Assembly (NCBI RefSeq): GCF_014196715.1 | Contig: NZ_JACIEF010000002.1 | Coordinates: 1,054,001-1,118,000 of the forward strand | Origin: Pedobacter zeae | Lineage (GTDB): Bacteria; Bacteroidota; Bacteroidia; Sphingobacteriales; Sphingobacteriaceae | Length of the DNA: 64,000 bases | Reading direction: 5' to 3' | Part shown: piece by piece, positions 26,279-33,828 of the stretch | Position numbering within the stretch: position 1 is the stretch's first letter | How the letters are laid out: each line of letters starts with the position of its first letter | Position numbers and translations under genes: made by a program | The notes under the pieces: model-generated | The model's input: only the letters and a program-made list of their open reading frames with translations | Told to the model about the DNA's origin: nothing | Databases searched by the model: none

Positions 26279-26727
26279 TAGCTAAGAATCTGTTTTAATA
26301 AACTATCAAATCTCTTAGTTGAGCCGTCAATTACGTCGTAGTCCTCCATATCCTGTACATATCCGGCATATTCTTCCCCGGCAACAATGATCAGGACCGG
26401 AGCACCATCATCAACCAACAGCGCGATTTCCCTGGCATAATCAATGCCTTTTTGCCTTCCTTCTTCGCCCTTTGAAACAGGAGGGAAGTAAATAAACTCA
26501 TCCGGTATATTATGATCAATAAGAAGCAGGCAACCAATAGAGCCTCGGAGGTTCCATGTTATATTCCCAAAACCTCCCTCGTTCTTTGTTTTGGCCCGGG
26601 CCAGATCCACCACTTTGCAACCGGCCTTAAACATAACCTCGCCCATTTCATAGATAATTGAATTAAGATCTTCTTTTATCCAGTTACTTATTTCATCTTG
26701 CGTAAAGTCTGAGGTTATGTTAAGCAT
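26278..26727 (-). CDS. HK97 gp10-like tail/neck protein
   Basis: 149 residues with ARAKTKNEGGFGNITWNLRG and a C-terminal VAGEEYAGYVQDMEDYDVID, the arrangement seen in HK97 gp10-like family proteins (a turn with T-G/N-x-L-R, then a YA-x-YV-E/Q segment). These sit at the head-tail junction in siphophages. First gene of the short tail module. An ACTGTATGTTA motif lies just upstream (26747-26757) and resembles one arm of the palindrome at the integrase start. Confidence 0.65.
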   Translation of the reverse strand: MLNITSDFTQDEISNWIKEDLNSIIYEMGEVMFKAGCKVVDLARAKTKNEGGFGNITWNLRGSIGCLLLIDHNIPDEFIYFPPVSKGEEGRQKGIDYAREIALLVDDGAPVLIIVAGEEYAGYVQDMEDYDVIDGSTKRFDSLLKQILS

Positions 26728-26897
26728 GATGGTTTTAATTTGTTAAACTGTATGTTAGTTTTTAAAAACTCGTCTCTAGTGATTTGAGGCTATTATTTTG
26801 TACACTAAAGACGAGTAAGTTTTAAAAAGCTGTATAATTTAGTGCCTTAGTTTCAACATGATCATTTGCACTCGCGAACCCTCGTCGTCTTTTAACA

Positions 26898-27119
26898 TTA
26901 TACCCTCATATTTTTAAAAACTTCCTCAATTTCTTCTGGTGTGGCCCTTAATGAAATTTCTGCCTGTTTTGCCTTAACTAACTCTATAACCTCGTTATCG
27001 TCCGGCCATGTTAAATTGCATTGTTGAATAACATCGGCTATGTCCTGGTTCGTTGCATTAGATAAGGTTTTCTCAATGTACGCGTTGTTCTTTTCGCGTT
27101 GTTCCTTTGAATAACTCAT
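26898..27119 (-). CDS. Small hypothetical protein (element)
   Basis: 73 residues, highly charged and helical (MSYSKEQREKNNAYIEKTLS, then ATPEEIEEVFKNMRV). Follows the 215-aa gene by 22 bases on the same strand and is followed by a 170-base gap before the tail module. Could be a small scaffold- or regulator-like protein, but no family is recognised. Confidence 0.6.
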   Translation of the reverse strand: MSYSKEQREKNNAYIEKTLSNATNQDIADVIQQCNLTWPDDNEVIELVKAKQAEISLRATPEEIEEVFKNMRV

Positions 27120-27141
27120 TTGTTTATCGCTTTATTTGATG

Positions 27142-27789
27142 TTAAATATTGATTTCGTGAAATAAACCGGATTGCCAAAAAATGTAAAAGTTTTTTTCTG
27201 TATTTTCTTTAGGCTCTTTAAAAGCTGATAGAACTGCCATGCCTCCAGATCTTGGCCATTTAGCATATAAAAAATGGTCTGATTGATCGTTGTCGATTCT
27301 AACCTGTGAGCTGTCGATATCAATGACTTTATTGCATTTAGTTACTAATCCGCCTTTAACACGGCCTGTTCGGAGTAATTTGTATTCACTATGGATGTTT
27401 CTAATGCAATTACCGCCAACATAAACTCCTTCTACCTTCATTTGCTTATCCGTAATCCTGTCAAATTCAGCTTTGTCATTTACGTCAATTGCTGATTTAA
27501 CTAAGCCGTCAATGGCTTGCTCAAATTGCGAAACAACCTCATTGCATCCTTTCAGTAGGTTTGCTTTAAGTAATGGACTGGTAATACCTGATTTATCTAA
27601 TTGGGCCGTTGCAGCCTCTTTAAATCGTTCAGAAATATTGAAGGTGCCATTTTCAATAACATCGGTTAAAATGTCCATTGAGTATTCTCCAATTTGCAAC
27701 CCTTCGTAGGTCTCTTTAAATGAGTTTAAAGCTTTTACATGCTTTTCAGGCTCGTTTAGTACCTGTTTCAATAATCTTTCTACGTTCAT
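27142..27789 (-). CDS. Hypothetical protein (element)
   Basis: 215 residues, N-terminal two thirds predicted helical, C-terminal third richer in strands (EGVYVGGNCIRNIHSEYKLL, RVKGGLVTKCNKVIDIDS). No signal peptide. Two bases after the upstream 181-aa gene, so probably coupled. It lies in the interval where head genes would be expected, but it is too short and too helical to be called a capsid or portal protein. Confidence 0.65.
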   Translation of the reverse strand: MNVERLLKQVLNEPEKHVKALNSFKETYEGLQIGEYSMDILTDVIENGTFNISERFKEAATAQLDKSGITSPLLKANLLKGCNEVVSQFEQAIDGLVKSAIDVNDKAEFDRITDKQMKVEGVYVGGNCIRNIHSEYKLLRTGRVKGGLVTKCNKVIDIDSSQVRIDNDQSDHFLYAKWPRSGGMAVLSAFKEPKENTEKNFYIFWQSGLFHEINI

Positions 27790-27791
27790 TT

Positions 27792-28337
27792 TTATAATTT
27801 ATTAAAAGTCAATTCCAAATTGCCGTCTTCACCATGTACCAGGTAATTACTTTCAACCTGAATTGACTTTGGGTGAATTGCGTTTACTTCATTATATGAT
27901 TTAATGAATTTTTCAAGTGATTTTACCAAATTATCATCTATTGAATTGGTGCATACTTGCTTTAGCTTATCTAGCGCATCTGGGTTGATTACAGCATCTA
28001 AACCGCATGATGTAAGAGGTATTAAATTCGCTTTATTAATTGGCCTGTGATATGATTCGATCATGGCAGAATGCAGGTTTTGAATCTCCGTCAATACAGT
28101 TTGAATAGGAGCGAGGTTCGGTGATGGCAAATAGATGCTTTTGTTTGAGTTAATTTTATCAGAAACAAATTCTCTTACTTTCTTGCTTCCTTCAGAGACA
28201 AAAGATAACCACAATTCATTCGTTAGTTCTATTTCTAATTTTTTTAAAGAATCAGAAACATAACCCTGATACCTTTTAATTAACTGATAAAAATCATTGA
28301 CTGCCTCGTCATAGAGGGCTTTGTTAAATTTTTCCAT
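27792..28337 (-). CDS. Hypothetical protein (element)
   Basis: 181 residues, mostly helical (YDEAVNDFYQLIKRYQGYVS, SDSLKKLEIELTNELWLSF). Its start overlaps the stop of the DUF5681 gene by one base (translational coupling). It resembles the adjacent 215-aa protein in overall make-up, though not clearly in sequence. No domain recognised. Confidence 0.65.
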   Translation of the reverse strand: MEKFNKALYDEAVNDFYQLIKRYQGYVSDSLKKLEIELTNELWLSFVSEGSKKVREFVSDKINSNKSIYLPSPNLAPIQTVLTEIQNLHSAMIESYHRPINKANLIPLTSCGLDAVINPDALDKLKQVCTNSIDDNLVKSLEKFIKSYNEVNAIHPKSIQVESNYLVHGEDGNLELTFNKL

Positions 28338-28537
28338 TACACATTTAATGTTAATACTACCTTAGTTAAATCCTTAAAAAAACTTCTCCTGGTTTCAGGA
28401 TCGCATGTTGATATTTCCTGTTCTATCACCGGAAGAGTTTTTTCTAGCAGTTTCTCCAGGATTGGTTTAACAGGCTTTTTTCTTTTGCCCTTTGGTCTTC
28501 CGGTTGGGCATCCTGATACTCCCTTTACAAATGGCAT
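28337..28537 (-). CDS. DUF5681 domain protein
   Basis: 66 residues beginning with the DUF5681 signature FVKGVSGCPTGRPKGKRKKP (usual form G-SGNP-GRPKG), then a helical part. DUF5681 proteins are short, basic at the N-terminus and frequent in prophages, often near terminase genes. No biochemical role is proven; nucleic-acid binding is plausible. First gene of a four-gene minus-strand unit. Confidence 0.75.
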   Translation of the reverse strand: MPFVKGVSGCPTGRPKGKRKKPVKPILEKLLEKTLPVIEQEISTCDPETRRSFFKDLTKVVLTLNV

Positions 28538-28690
28538 AATTGCGTTTATATTGTTTTTTTATTGATAATCAAAGGTAGTCCTACAGGGTGGGGCATGGAA
28601 GTTTTCGGGCTTACTGGCCTGATATAATAAGATTGTTGAATTGTTGAAATTTTGTAGTTTAAAATAGCGGCAATGTATTATTATAAATAC

Positions 28691-28698
28691 TAAATTTG
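28691..28698 (+). promoter_or_regulatory. -7 element of the plus-strand cargo gene
   Basis: TAAATTTG, an exact consensus match four bases before the ATG at 28703, so a leaderless transcript is predicted unless the start codon is further on. Confidence 0.45.
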
Positions 28699-28702
28699 TT
28701 TT

Positions 28703-29203
28703 ATGAACCAGGTACTAATTAAAAATGGATTCGTTTTGAAGCATTACGAACCAATAAACGGAATGAGTAAGTATGAGAAGGAGAATGTTGAGATTATTGA
28801 GAATACAAATATTTACAGCACTATATTCTACACTGCTAATATTAAATACACAGCATTTGGATGTCAAAGAATAGAAACTGTTCAAAATGTCGTCGATATA
28901 TCCCACCTAAACGAATCTCTGAACAAATTGAGAGCAAAAAACTCCGGGCAGGTATTTATCGACAATCTACAGGGTAAGTCTCTATATGATGCTTTATCCT
29001 CAAACATCAAATGGATCGTGAATTCTTCTCGAACGAATGATGAAAAAGTATTGGCTTTGTCCAGGATGATTTATCAAGAATTAGAATGTATTTCAACCCA
29101 GTACGCCGCATTTGTGAAGGGTAAAGGCTTAACAATCGGAAGCCACGAAGCAGATATTGGTAATTTTTACAAACAATATTATAATTATGGTGTTCAAATG
29201 TAA
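28703..29203 (+). CDS. Hypothetical protein, plus-strand cargo of the element
   Basis: 166 residues, no signal peptide. An N-terminal beta-rich half (VLIKNGFVLKHYEPINGMSK, IYSTIFYTANIKYTAFG) is followed by helices. It is one of only three element genes on the plus strand and has its own -7 match and its own terminator (29351-29376), the hallmarks of a moron or cargo gene. Family not recognised; phage-defence or host-benefit roles are common for such genes, but nothing in the sequence proves this. Confidence 0.65.
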   Translation: MNQVLIKNGFVLKHYEPINGMSKYEKENVEIIENTNIYSTIFYTANIKYTAFGCQRIETVQNVVDISHLNESLNKLRAKNSGQVFIDNLQGKSLYDALSSNIKWIVNSSRTNDEKVLALSRMIYQELECISTQYAAFVKGKGLTIGSHEADIGNFYKQYYNYGVQM

Positions 29204-29350
29204 TTGTTATGTCAAAATGTATGCTAAAAATAAAAATAGCTTTTTAAGACCTTAATAGGCTATATTTTTATACCCAATGGAAGTGTATGTTAATGCAGTT
29301 ATTTACTCGCTTGATGAGAATGAGCAATAGGCAACCGCAAATGCCAATTA

Positions 29351-29376
29351 GCCTTGCATGAATGCAGGGCTTTTTT
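29351..29376. terminator. Terminator between convergent element genes
   Basis: GCCTTGCAT (29351-29359) pairs with ATGCAGGGC (29362-29370) with one T-G wobble, followed by TTTTTT. Serves the plus-strand cargo gene and abuts the stop of the minus-strand array. Confidence 0.75.
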
Positions 29377-29758
29377 ATTTCTTTGCTCGTTTATCTTCTG
29401 GTGCTTCGTCTGTAAGTTGCTTTTGTGGAAGGGAAGTAAACAATTCATTGAAGGCAACAGGATTGCTGCAGTCTATAAAATTAACACGGCTATCGGGGTG
29501 GGCAAACATTGATAGATGAAAGGCCGCTGTAAGTCCTATAGGTATATGTCCATCCCATAAAGCGCATAGTGGCTCATCTGGATTATGTACCGAGCAATTA
29601 GACGGCCTAACCTTGCCGACTTTGCCTTCAATGTTTTCTCTTTGATCTGAGTTTAACAAATGCAACCATGTGAAAACATGATCTTTTAGAGCGGATGCCG
29701 GAACCTCTCCGCGCATAAACTTCATCAATAATTCAATTCTTTGTTGTTTTGTTCTCAT
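29375..29758 (-). CDS. Array protein 4 (small paralogous family)
   Basis: 127 residues. The N-terminus RTKQQRIELLMKFMRGEVPA follows the same plan as the next three proteins (basic start, R-x(4-5)-I-x-hydrophobic-x3-G-x2-P). The rest, with CSVHNPDEPLCALWDGHIP, diverges and is longer. Last gene of the array downstream of the small terminase. Function unknown. Confidence 0.65.
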   Translation of the reverse strand: MRTKQQRIELLMKFMRGEVPASALKDHVFTWLHLLNSDQRENIEGKVGKVRPSNCSVHNPDEPLCALWDGHIPIGLTAAFHLSMFAHPDSRVNFIDCSNPVAFNELFTSLPQKQLTDEAPEDKRAKK

Positions 29759-29761
29759 AAA

Positions 29762-30070
29762 TTAACACTTAAGTGCCGTTCCATCTGTGTAAATTGTAAA
29801 TGGCACTTCACCATAATAATACTCCGCATCATCATCCGGGCGACCTATACTTTTAAAATTGCCCTCATACCATGGTAGTTTGCCGCATTCTTCATCAAAG
29901 GTCTTTTTGTCAACCAATTTTCCATTGATATAATAGGTTCGATTGCCGTCAGTGGGTTGTTTTAGAATAAGCTTTGCCGGCATATCCGACGGCTTGGCTT
30001 TTCCGCTAAGCAATCCCATAATAGCATCAATCCTGTTTTGCCTAATTGATGTTAACTTATTTTTCATCAT
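29762..30070 (-). CDS. Array protein 3 (small paralogous family)
   Basis: 102 residues. N-terminal helix RQNRIDAIMGLLSGKAKPSD, then a strand pair RTYYINGKLVDKKTFDEECG, the two hallmarks shared with array proteins 1 and 2, and an extra acidic, aromatic tail. Next to its neighbours by 0-3 bases. The family is not one I recognise. Confidence 0.68.
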   Translation of the reverse strand: MMKNKLTSIRQNRIDAIMGLLSGKAKPSDMPAKLILKQPTDGNRTYYINGKLVDKKTFDEECGKLPWYEGNFKSIGRPDDDAEYYYGEVPFTIYTDGTALKC

Positions 30071-30307
30071 CTAAATTTTACCTCCGTAGGTTATTGTAAA
30101 TCCCTCACAATCTAAGTTAGCAGATGCCCTGTCAAATTCTTCTTTTCCAACTTCCTTATCGTTTATCAGATAGATGTTATCCTCTCCATACCCTATTTTA
30201 CAGAGGCAATCAGGATAAATGTCTTTTGGTGATTTTTGGCCTCTGGCTAATGCCAAAATGTTTTCTTTAAGGATGTCTCTTTTACTTAAACTTTTTCCAG
30301 TGTTCAT
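30071..30307 (-). CDS. Array protein 2 (small paralogous family)
   Basis: 78 residues: helix RDILKENILALARGQKSPKD, then DNIYLINDKEVGKEEFDRAS. Clear alignment by eye with array proteins 1 and 3. It overlaps array gene 1 by 26 bases and stops immediately before array gene 3, a coupled cassette. Confidence 0.7.
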   Translation of the reverse strand: MNTGKSLSKRDILKENILALARGQKSPKDIYPDCLCKIGYGEDNIYLINDKEVGKEEFDRASANLDCEGFTITYGGKI

Positions 30308-30464
30308 AGCTTACTTGCCTGTTATTTAAAATGTAAATGTTTTCTTCGCTTTCTGGATCTTCATCCCAAAGAATGCAAATGGGTTTTGGAGGGAAAACCT
30401 CGCCTTTGACAACACCAATAATGCGCTCAATCAGTTTTTGTCTATTCGTAGTGTTCTGTGCCAT
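30282..30464 (-). CDS. Array protein 1 (small paralogous family)
   Basis: 60 residues, the minimal form: helix RQKLIERIIGVVKGEVFPPK, then ENIYILNNRQVSYEHWKKF. It overlaps the small terminase gene by 23 bases and array gene 2 by 26 bases. Because it is only these two elements, it probably defines the core fold of the family. Confidence 0.7.
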   Translation of the reverse strand: MAQNTTNRQKLIERIIGVVKGEVFPPKPICILWDEDPESEENIYILNNRQVSYEHWKKFK

Positions 30465-31272
30465 CTTCGTTAATTTTAGTTAAAGCCATGGTAATTGCAT
30501 CATCGATTATATGCTGAGGTTTTCCATAAAGTTGCATAACGATGTCGGTTAACATTATCAACTGTTCGTCTGTCATTCCTTCCAATTTCGAAACGACATC
30601 AACCTGGTGCTTGTCAATAAACATTGCATTGATCCTCGCTAAATTCGCAAGCGCAGCATCTACCGCGTACAATTCTATTTGGGGGCCGTCTTTTGTGAAT
30701 TTCAATGATTTGATATTTCCCTGTTCTTTTTCCCTGGACAACTTGAGCAGATTCACATCGGCGACTTCTATTAACTCAGGTTCGCCATCAATAATCCTGT
30801 ATGCATTGGGGTTGTTGTTAAGTTCTAATTTATACCGAATAATTTGCCGCCTCCGTTGTTCCTGGGCTTTTTCATGCTTCGCTAATTCTTTTCCCTGAAT
30901 GTTTGCCTGTAATGAAAAATCATCCTCAAAATCAATCTCAGATCTTAAACGTGAAATAAGCTCTTCTAAGCCGACCTTGATTTTTTTGATATACACTGTC
31001 GTTTTAGGAACAATGAAGTCATTTAGCCGCGTTCTGGCTATATCTGTCATCCTTTTTTGAATTTCATCAGGCAACATAATCTTGCCTTTTGTTAATTCAT
31101 CGATTTTTTTCTGTATCTCAGGTTTTCTCAGGTTTTCGCTTCCGATAGAATAAGCCGACTTTTCAGAATATCCAGAAGCTATGGCCGCAGCAGTAGCGTT
31201 AAAAGTCTTAACATATTCGAAACAGAATATTTCCTGTTTGGCCGTGAGTTTGAGGCTGCTTAGTTGTTTCAT
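30442..31272 (-). CDS. Phage terminase small subunit
   Basis: 276 residues. The N-terminus has the terminase_2-type HTH: LTAKQEIFCFEYVKTFNATA, AAAIASGYSEKSAYSIGSEN, LRKPEIQKKIDEL. The middle is a charged coiled coil (about 85-160), and the C-terminal part is alpha-helical with QHIIDDAITMALTKI. TerS recognises the packaging site and hands DNA to the large subunit; no TerL gene is found in the element. It overlaps the gene upstream by four bases. TerS without TerL is the pattern seen in many phage satellites. Confidence 0.88.
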   Translation of the reverse strand: MKQLSSLKLTAKQEIFCFEYVKTFNATAAAIASGYSEKSAYSIGSENLRKPEIQKKIDELTKGKIMLPDEIQKRMTDIARTRLNDFIVPKTTVYIKKIKVGLEELISRLRSEIDFEDDFSLQANIQGKELAKHEKAQEQRRRQIIRYKLELNNNPNAYRIIDGEPELIEVADVNLLKLSREKEQGNIKSLKFTKDGPQIELYAVDAALANLARINAMFIDKHQVDVVSKLEGMTDEQLIMLTDIVMQLYGKPQHIIDDAITMALTKINEDGTEHYE

Positions 31273-31796
31273 TCTGATAAGTATTTATTAACCGGTCTCA
31301 AATCACTGGAAGGCATGTAATTTTTTATATTCAAAATGGTTTGAGCAGATCCAGCTTCCATTTCTTCCGGACTTAATTCGTCACATTCCTTTAGAATATG
31401 ATAAACCTTATCTGCAAAATCATTGATTGATTTAGCTGTTCTTGGGTTTTTGTAATGTGCTGGGCCCATGCTAACAAAATAGTTGATGTTTTCAGGGTTA
31501 CTATAACCTAAAACTAACCCAATAGCATCACGAAGGCCCGTAGGTGCTTTATTAAACATTCCATACAAGTGTGTTGGATTGTAAAGCCTCATTAAGCACG
31601 CCACGAAAATAGGTTTGTTAATCATGTTTATAGGCCCAAAATCTCGCTCAAACTCATAAGCTACAAATTCAATGTGCTTATAATTTATTAAAAGCGGTAT
31701 CGGAACCGACATACATAAATCAAACAATTCTGGATTGATGCTTTTTAGGGCATAGGCAATTAGCGTATTCTGGGCGATTTTTACGTGTCTTTTCAT
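31269..31796 (-). CDS. Hypothetical protein (element)
   Basis: 175 residues, helical, with conserved-looking GLRDAIGLVLGYSNPENINY and an acidic C-terminal part (ELSPEEMEAGSAQT). No signal peptide or membrane segment. Overlaps the small terminase start by four bases (coupled), so it may assist packaging, but this rests on position alone. Confidence 0.65.
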   Translation of the reverse strand: MKRHVKIAQNTLIAYALKSINPELFDLCMSVPIPLLINYKHIEFVAYEFERDFGPINMINKPIFVACLMRLYNPTHLYGMFNKAPTGLRDAIGLVLGYSNPENINYFVSMGPAHYKNPRTAKSINDFADKVYHILKECDELSPEEMEAGSAQTILNIKNYMPSSDLRPVNKYLSE

Positions 31797-31829
31797 ATCT
31801 CTCTCACTTAATCGTTAATGTTAATTTTG

Positions 31830-32117
31830 TTAATAGGTGGTTTGTTCTTCAATTAAAAAAAACCTTATTGCTTGAATCACCAACCGATTGTTATAGGTGT
31901 ATTCGCTTTTGTTAATTAATGTTTTTAGTAATGCCTCTTTATCGCTGCGGCTCATCCTAATCAGCTCGATCATTAATTCATCTGGATTCAGGTTTTCCAT
32001 GTACCTGAATCTTTCAATTTCCGGATCATATGCCTCATGTCTCTTAATCCTTCTGTGTTCCATCATCAGGTATGCAGCCAGGGCAACTGCCCCGGCAATT
32101 ATTAAAAGTTTTTCCAT
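31830..32117 (-). CDS. Small membrane protein (element)
   Basis: 95 residues. One N-terminal transmembrane segment (LLIIAGAVALAAYLMM, about residues 4-19), then a charged helical domain (YMENLNPDELMIELIRMSRS). Topology suggests a cytoplasmic C-terminal domain. Part of the packed gene run between the primase and the terminase. Role unknown; too small and lacking motifs to call a holin. Confidence 0.62.
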   Translation of the reverse strand: MEKLLIIAGAVALAAYLMMEHRRIKRHEAYDPEIERFRYMENLNPDELMIELIRMSRSDKEALLKTLINKSEYTYNNRLVIQAIRFFLIEEQTTY

Positions 32118-32122
32118 TGGTT

Positions 32123-32356
32123 TTAGTTGTGTAATAAATTGGATAATAAGTCGATTTTCGTATCGTTCAGTTGATCGAAAGTCGGACGATAAGGTTCGCC
32201 GCCTTCTTCTTGGAATGTTGTATCAGACGTTGTGGCTTCCAGTATCGTTTTAACCTGGTCAATGATGCCATTAAGTCTTGCAATTTCCTGTAGCGCTTCA
32301 GTTAACAATGGGTTGTTTTTCTCTGATCTCTCAATGTTTTTTAATAGTTTTTCCAT
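32123..32356 (-). CDS. Small coiled-coil protein (element)
   Basis: 77 residues, mostly helical (EKLLKNIERSEKNNPLLTEA, ARLNGIIDQVKTILEATT). Five bases upstream of the small membrane protein on the same strand. No family recognised. Confidence 0.58.
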   Translation of the reverse strand: MEKLLKNIERSEKNNPLLTEALQEIARLNGIIDQVKTILEATTSDTTFQEEGGEPYRPTFDQLNDTKIDLLSNLLHN

Positions 32357-32360
32357 TATG

Positions 32361-32639
32361 TTATTTTATTAGTGGTCTTTTTGCAAATTTTCCTTTCTCA
32401 TCTCGTACAAAAATTTGAGGTTGCCCCAGTGAGGGATTTTTCTTACGACGATATTCTGAGAAGTAAGCTCTTGTTTTTTCAAGATTTTTCAATCTCCAAT
32501 TTTTGCTGTATTCGTTAAAGCACTTCTTGCATTTAGATGTAATCCCAGATGAGATCTGTTTGGTAGGCAAGAAAGCTTCTAAAAGCTTTACCTCTTTGCA
32601 CTTAGTGCATTTTTTTTTACCGTTAATTATTTTTTCCAT
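32361..32639 (-). CDS. Zinc-ribbon-like protein (element)
   Basis: 92 residues. Two CxxC pairs, CTKCKEVKLLEAF and SKCKKCFNEY, can hold one zinc ion, followed by basic helices (KNWRLKNLEKTRAYFSEYRR). This is the zinc-binding half seen in many phage HNH-type proteins (K-C-x2-C-x16-20-C-x2-C), but the HNH catalytic histidines are missing, so a nuclease is not supported. Likely nucleic-acid binding. It follows the primase gene by five bases. Confidence 0.68.
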   Translation of the reverse strand: MEKIINGKKKCTKCKEVKLLEAFLPTKQISSGITSKCKKCFNEYSKNWRLKNLEKTRAYFSEYRRKKNPSLGQPQIFVRDEKGKFAKRPLIK

Positions 32640-32644
32640 TTTGT

Positions 32645-33694
32645 TTATTGTATTTTGCTTTTTATGTATTCAAATGCCATAGCCCAATCCTTAGCAGTTT
32701 TACCGCCGCAGCCATAAATTAATAATGCCGTCAATGGGCTGCAGCTCCAACCCCCTTCTTCTTCTTTCCAATGCTCTAAGCCTGGCACGGCATCTGAAAA
32801 GCAAAACAGGGTTCGCTTCCCCTCGTGATAATCTACGCTGAGCCCGGCTGTAACTTCTTTGTTTGGTCTGGTGTATCGATAACGAAGTCCTGAGTGGCTA
32901 TGGTAGTTAAAACCAAAATTTGTTAATATCTCGTCAATGTGATCCGGCTTGCATTCTTTATTAAACTTTTCACACAGAGCAATAGCATCTTCTTGCCTTT
33001 GCTTTTTTTCTTCGTCGGTTTCTTCATTAGTTACTTTAATCCCATTAATTCGCTCTCTTTTTTTTATTAATGGTTCTACCTTCTTAGGTTCAGGAACAAT
33101 GCGTTTATCGAATAATTCTGCGTGCTCATTGTAGTAGGCATTTTCATCATAAGCCAGAAATCTCAATGAACTGGGCGAGCTGGGTGCTTTGTCTATTACT
33201 ATCCCTATCTCTAAAAATGCAGCCTCCATAGCATCAAAATGCTGCTTGTGTAAGTGAGGGTGACTAATCCTAAACAAACCCCATAATCCTCTACCACTTG
33301 CCGACAAACCGCAATAAACAGTGTATGGTATTTCGCAAATCATTTTTTTTGCTTCTTCCAACATACCAGGCTTTTTTAACCATGGATTTTCTGTATCCTT
33401 GGGGTCTATATCGAACGCCATAAGTCCGTTGTGTTCTACGCAGTACTTTGCGCCTCTGCCACCTGCATGAACCATTGATGGGGTAATCCCCTTCAATCTT
33501 TTTTTCAGAGTGTCGCGCTTGTCCTTATTCTCAATTGCCCTAACTTCATTTTCTAAATTTCCCTGCCATGGGAATGAGAGCATGTCGTAAATACTTACCG
33601 TTTCCGGATCTTTCACACTAAAGCAATATCTACCTAGTTTTTTGCTATAATATGTTTTGTATAAACTGCATTTTTCATTAAATGGTCTGCTCAT
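32645..33694 (-). CDS. VirE_N/BT4734-type primase-like protein
   Basis: 349 residues. The N-terminal 200 match the BT4734/BF3469 (VirE N-terminal) family, an archaeo-eukaryotic-primase-like fold: the acidic motif LMAFDIDPKD (residues 91-100), GLSASGRGLWGLF and SSPSSLRFLAYDENAYYN. Together with the adjacent SF3 helicase it should form a primase-helicase for replication of the excised element. The C-terminal part (KFNKECKPDHIDEILTNFGF, a cys-containing module near FCFSDAVPGLEHW) is unlike a helicase. A run of nine G residues lies in its leader (minus strand). Confidence 0.85.
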   Translation of the reverse strand: MSRPFNEKCSLYKTYYSKKLGRYCFSVKDPETVSIYDMLSFPWQGNLENEVRAIENKDKRDTLKKRLKGITPSMVHAGGRGAKYCVEHNGLMAFDIDPKDTENPWLKKPGMLEEAKKMICEIPYTVYCGLSASGRGLWGLFRISHPHLHKQHFDAMEAAFLEIGIVIDKAPSSPSSLRFLAYDENAYYNEHAELFDKRIVPEPKKVEPLIKKRERINGIKVTNEETDEEKKQRQEDAIALCEKFNKECKPDHIDEILTNFGFNYHSHSGLRYRYTRPNKEVTAGLSVDYHEGKRTLFCFSDAVPGLEHWKEEEGGWSCSPLTALLIYGCGGKTAKDWAMAFEYIKSKIQ

Positions 33695-33769
33695 AATCTC
33701 CTCCTTCCGAAATAAGGAATTAACTTTTCCTTGTTAGGAGAGGGGGTACTATTTTAATTAATTTTGACA

Positions 33770-33778
33770 CCCCCCCCC
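33770..33778. repeat. Nine-base C/G homopolymer in primase leader
   Basis: CCCCCCCCC on the plus strand in a very AT-rich 134-base gap between the helicase and primase genes; GGGGGTAC (33743) is nearby. Prone to slippage, so length may vary among cells. Confidence 0.6.
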
Positions 33779-33828
33779 ACAATGGGTATATGTTGTTTCG
33801 TTAATTCGTAAACCTTGTTTAAATATGT

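Noticed and set aside
26898..28537. Hidden capsid, portal or protease among the 66-, 181-, 215- and 73-aa proteins
   Set aside because: All are too short and helical, with none of the strand patterns or lengths expected; I cannot exclude a remote fold without a structural search.
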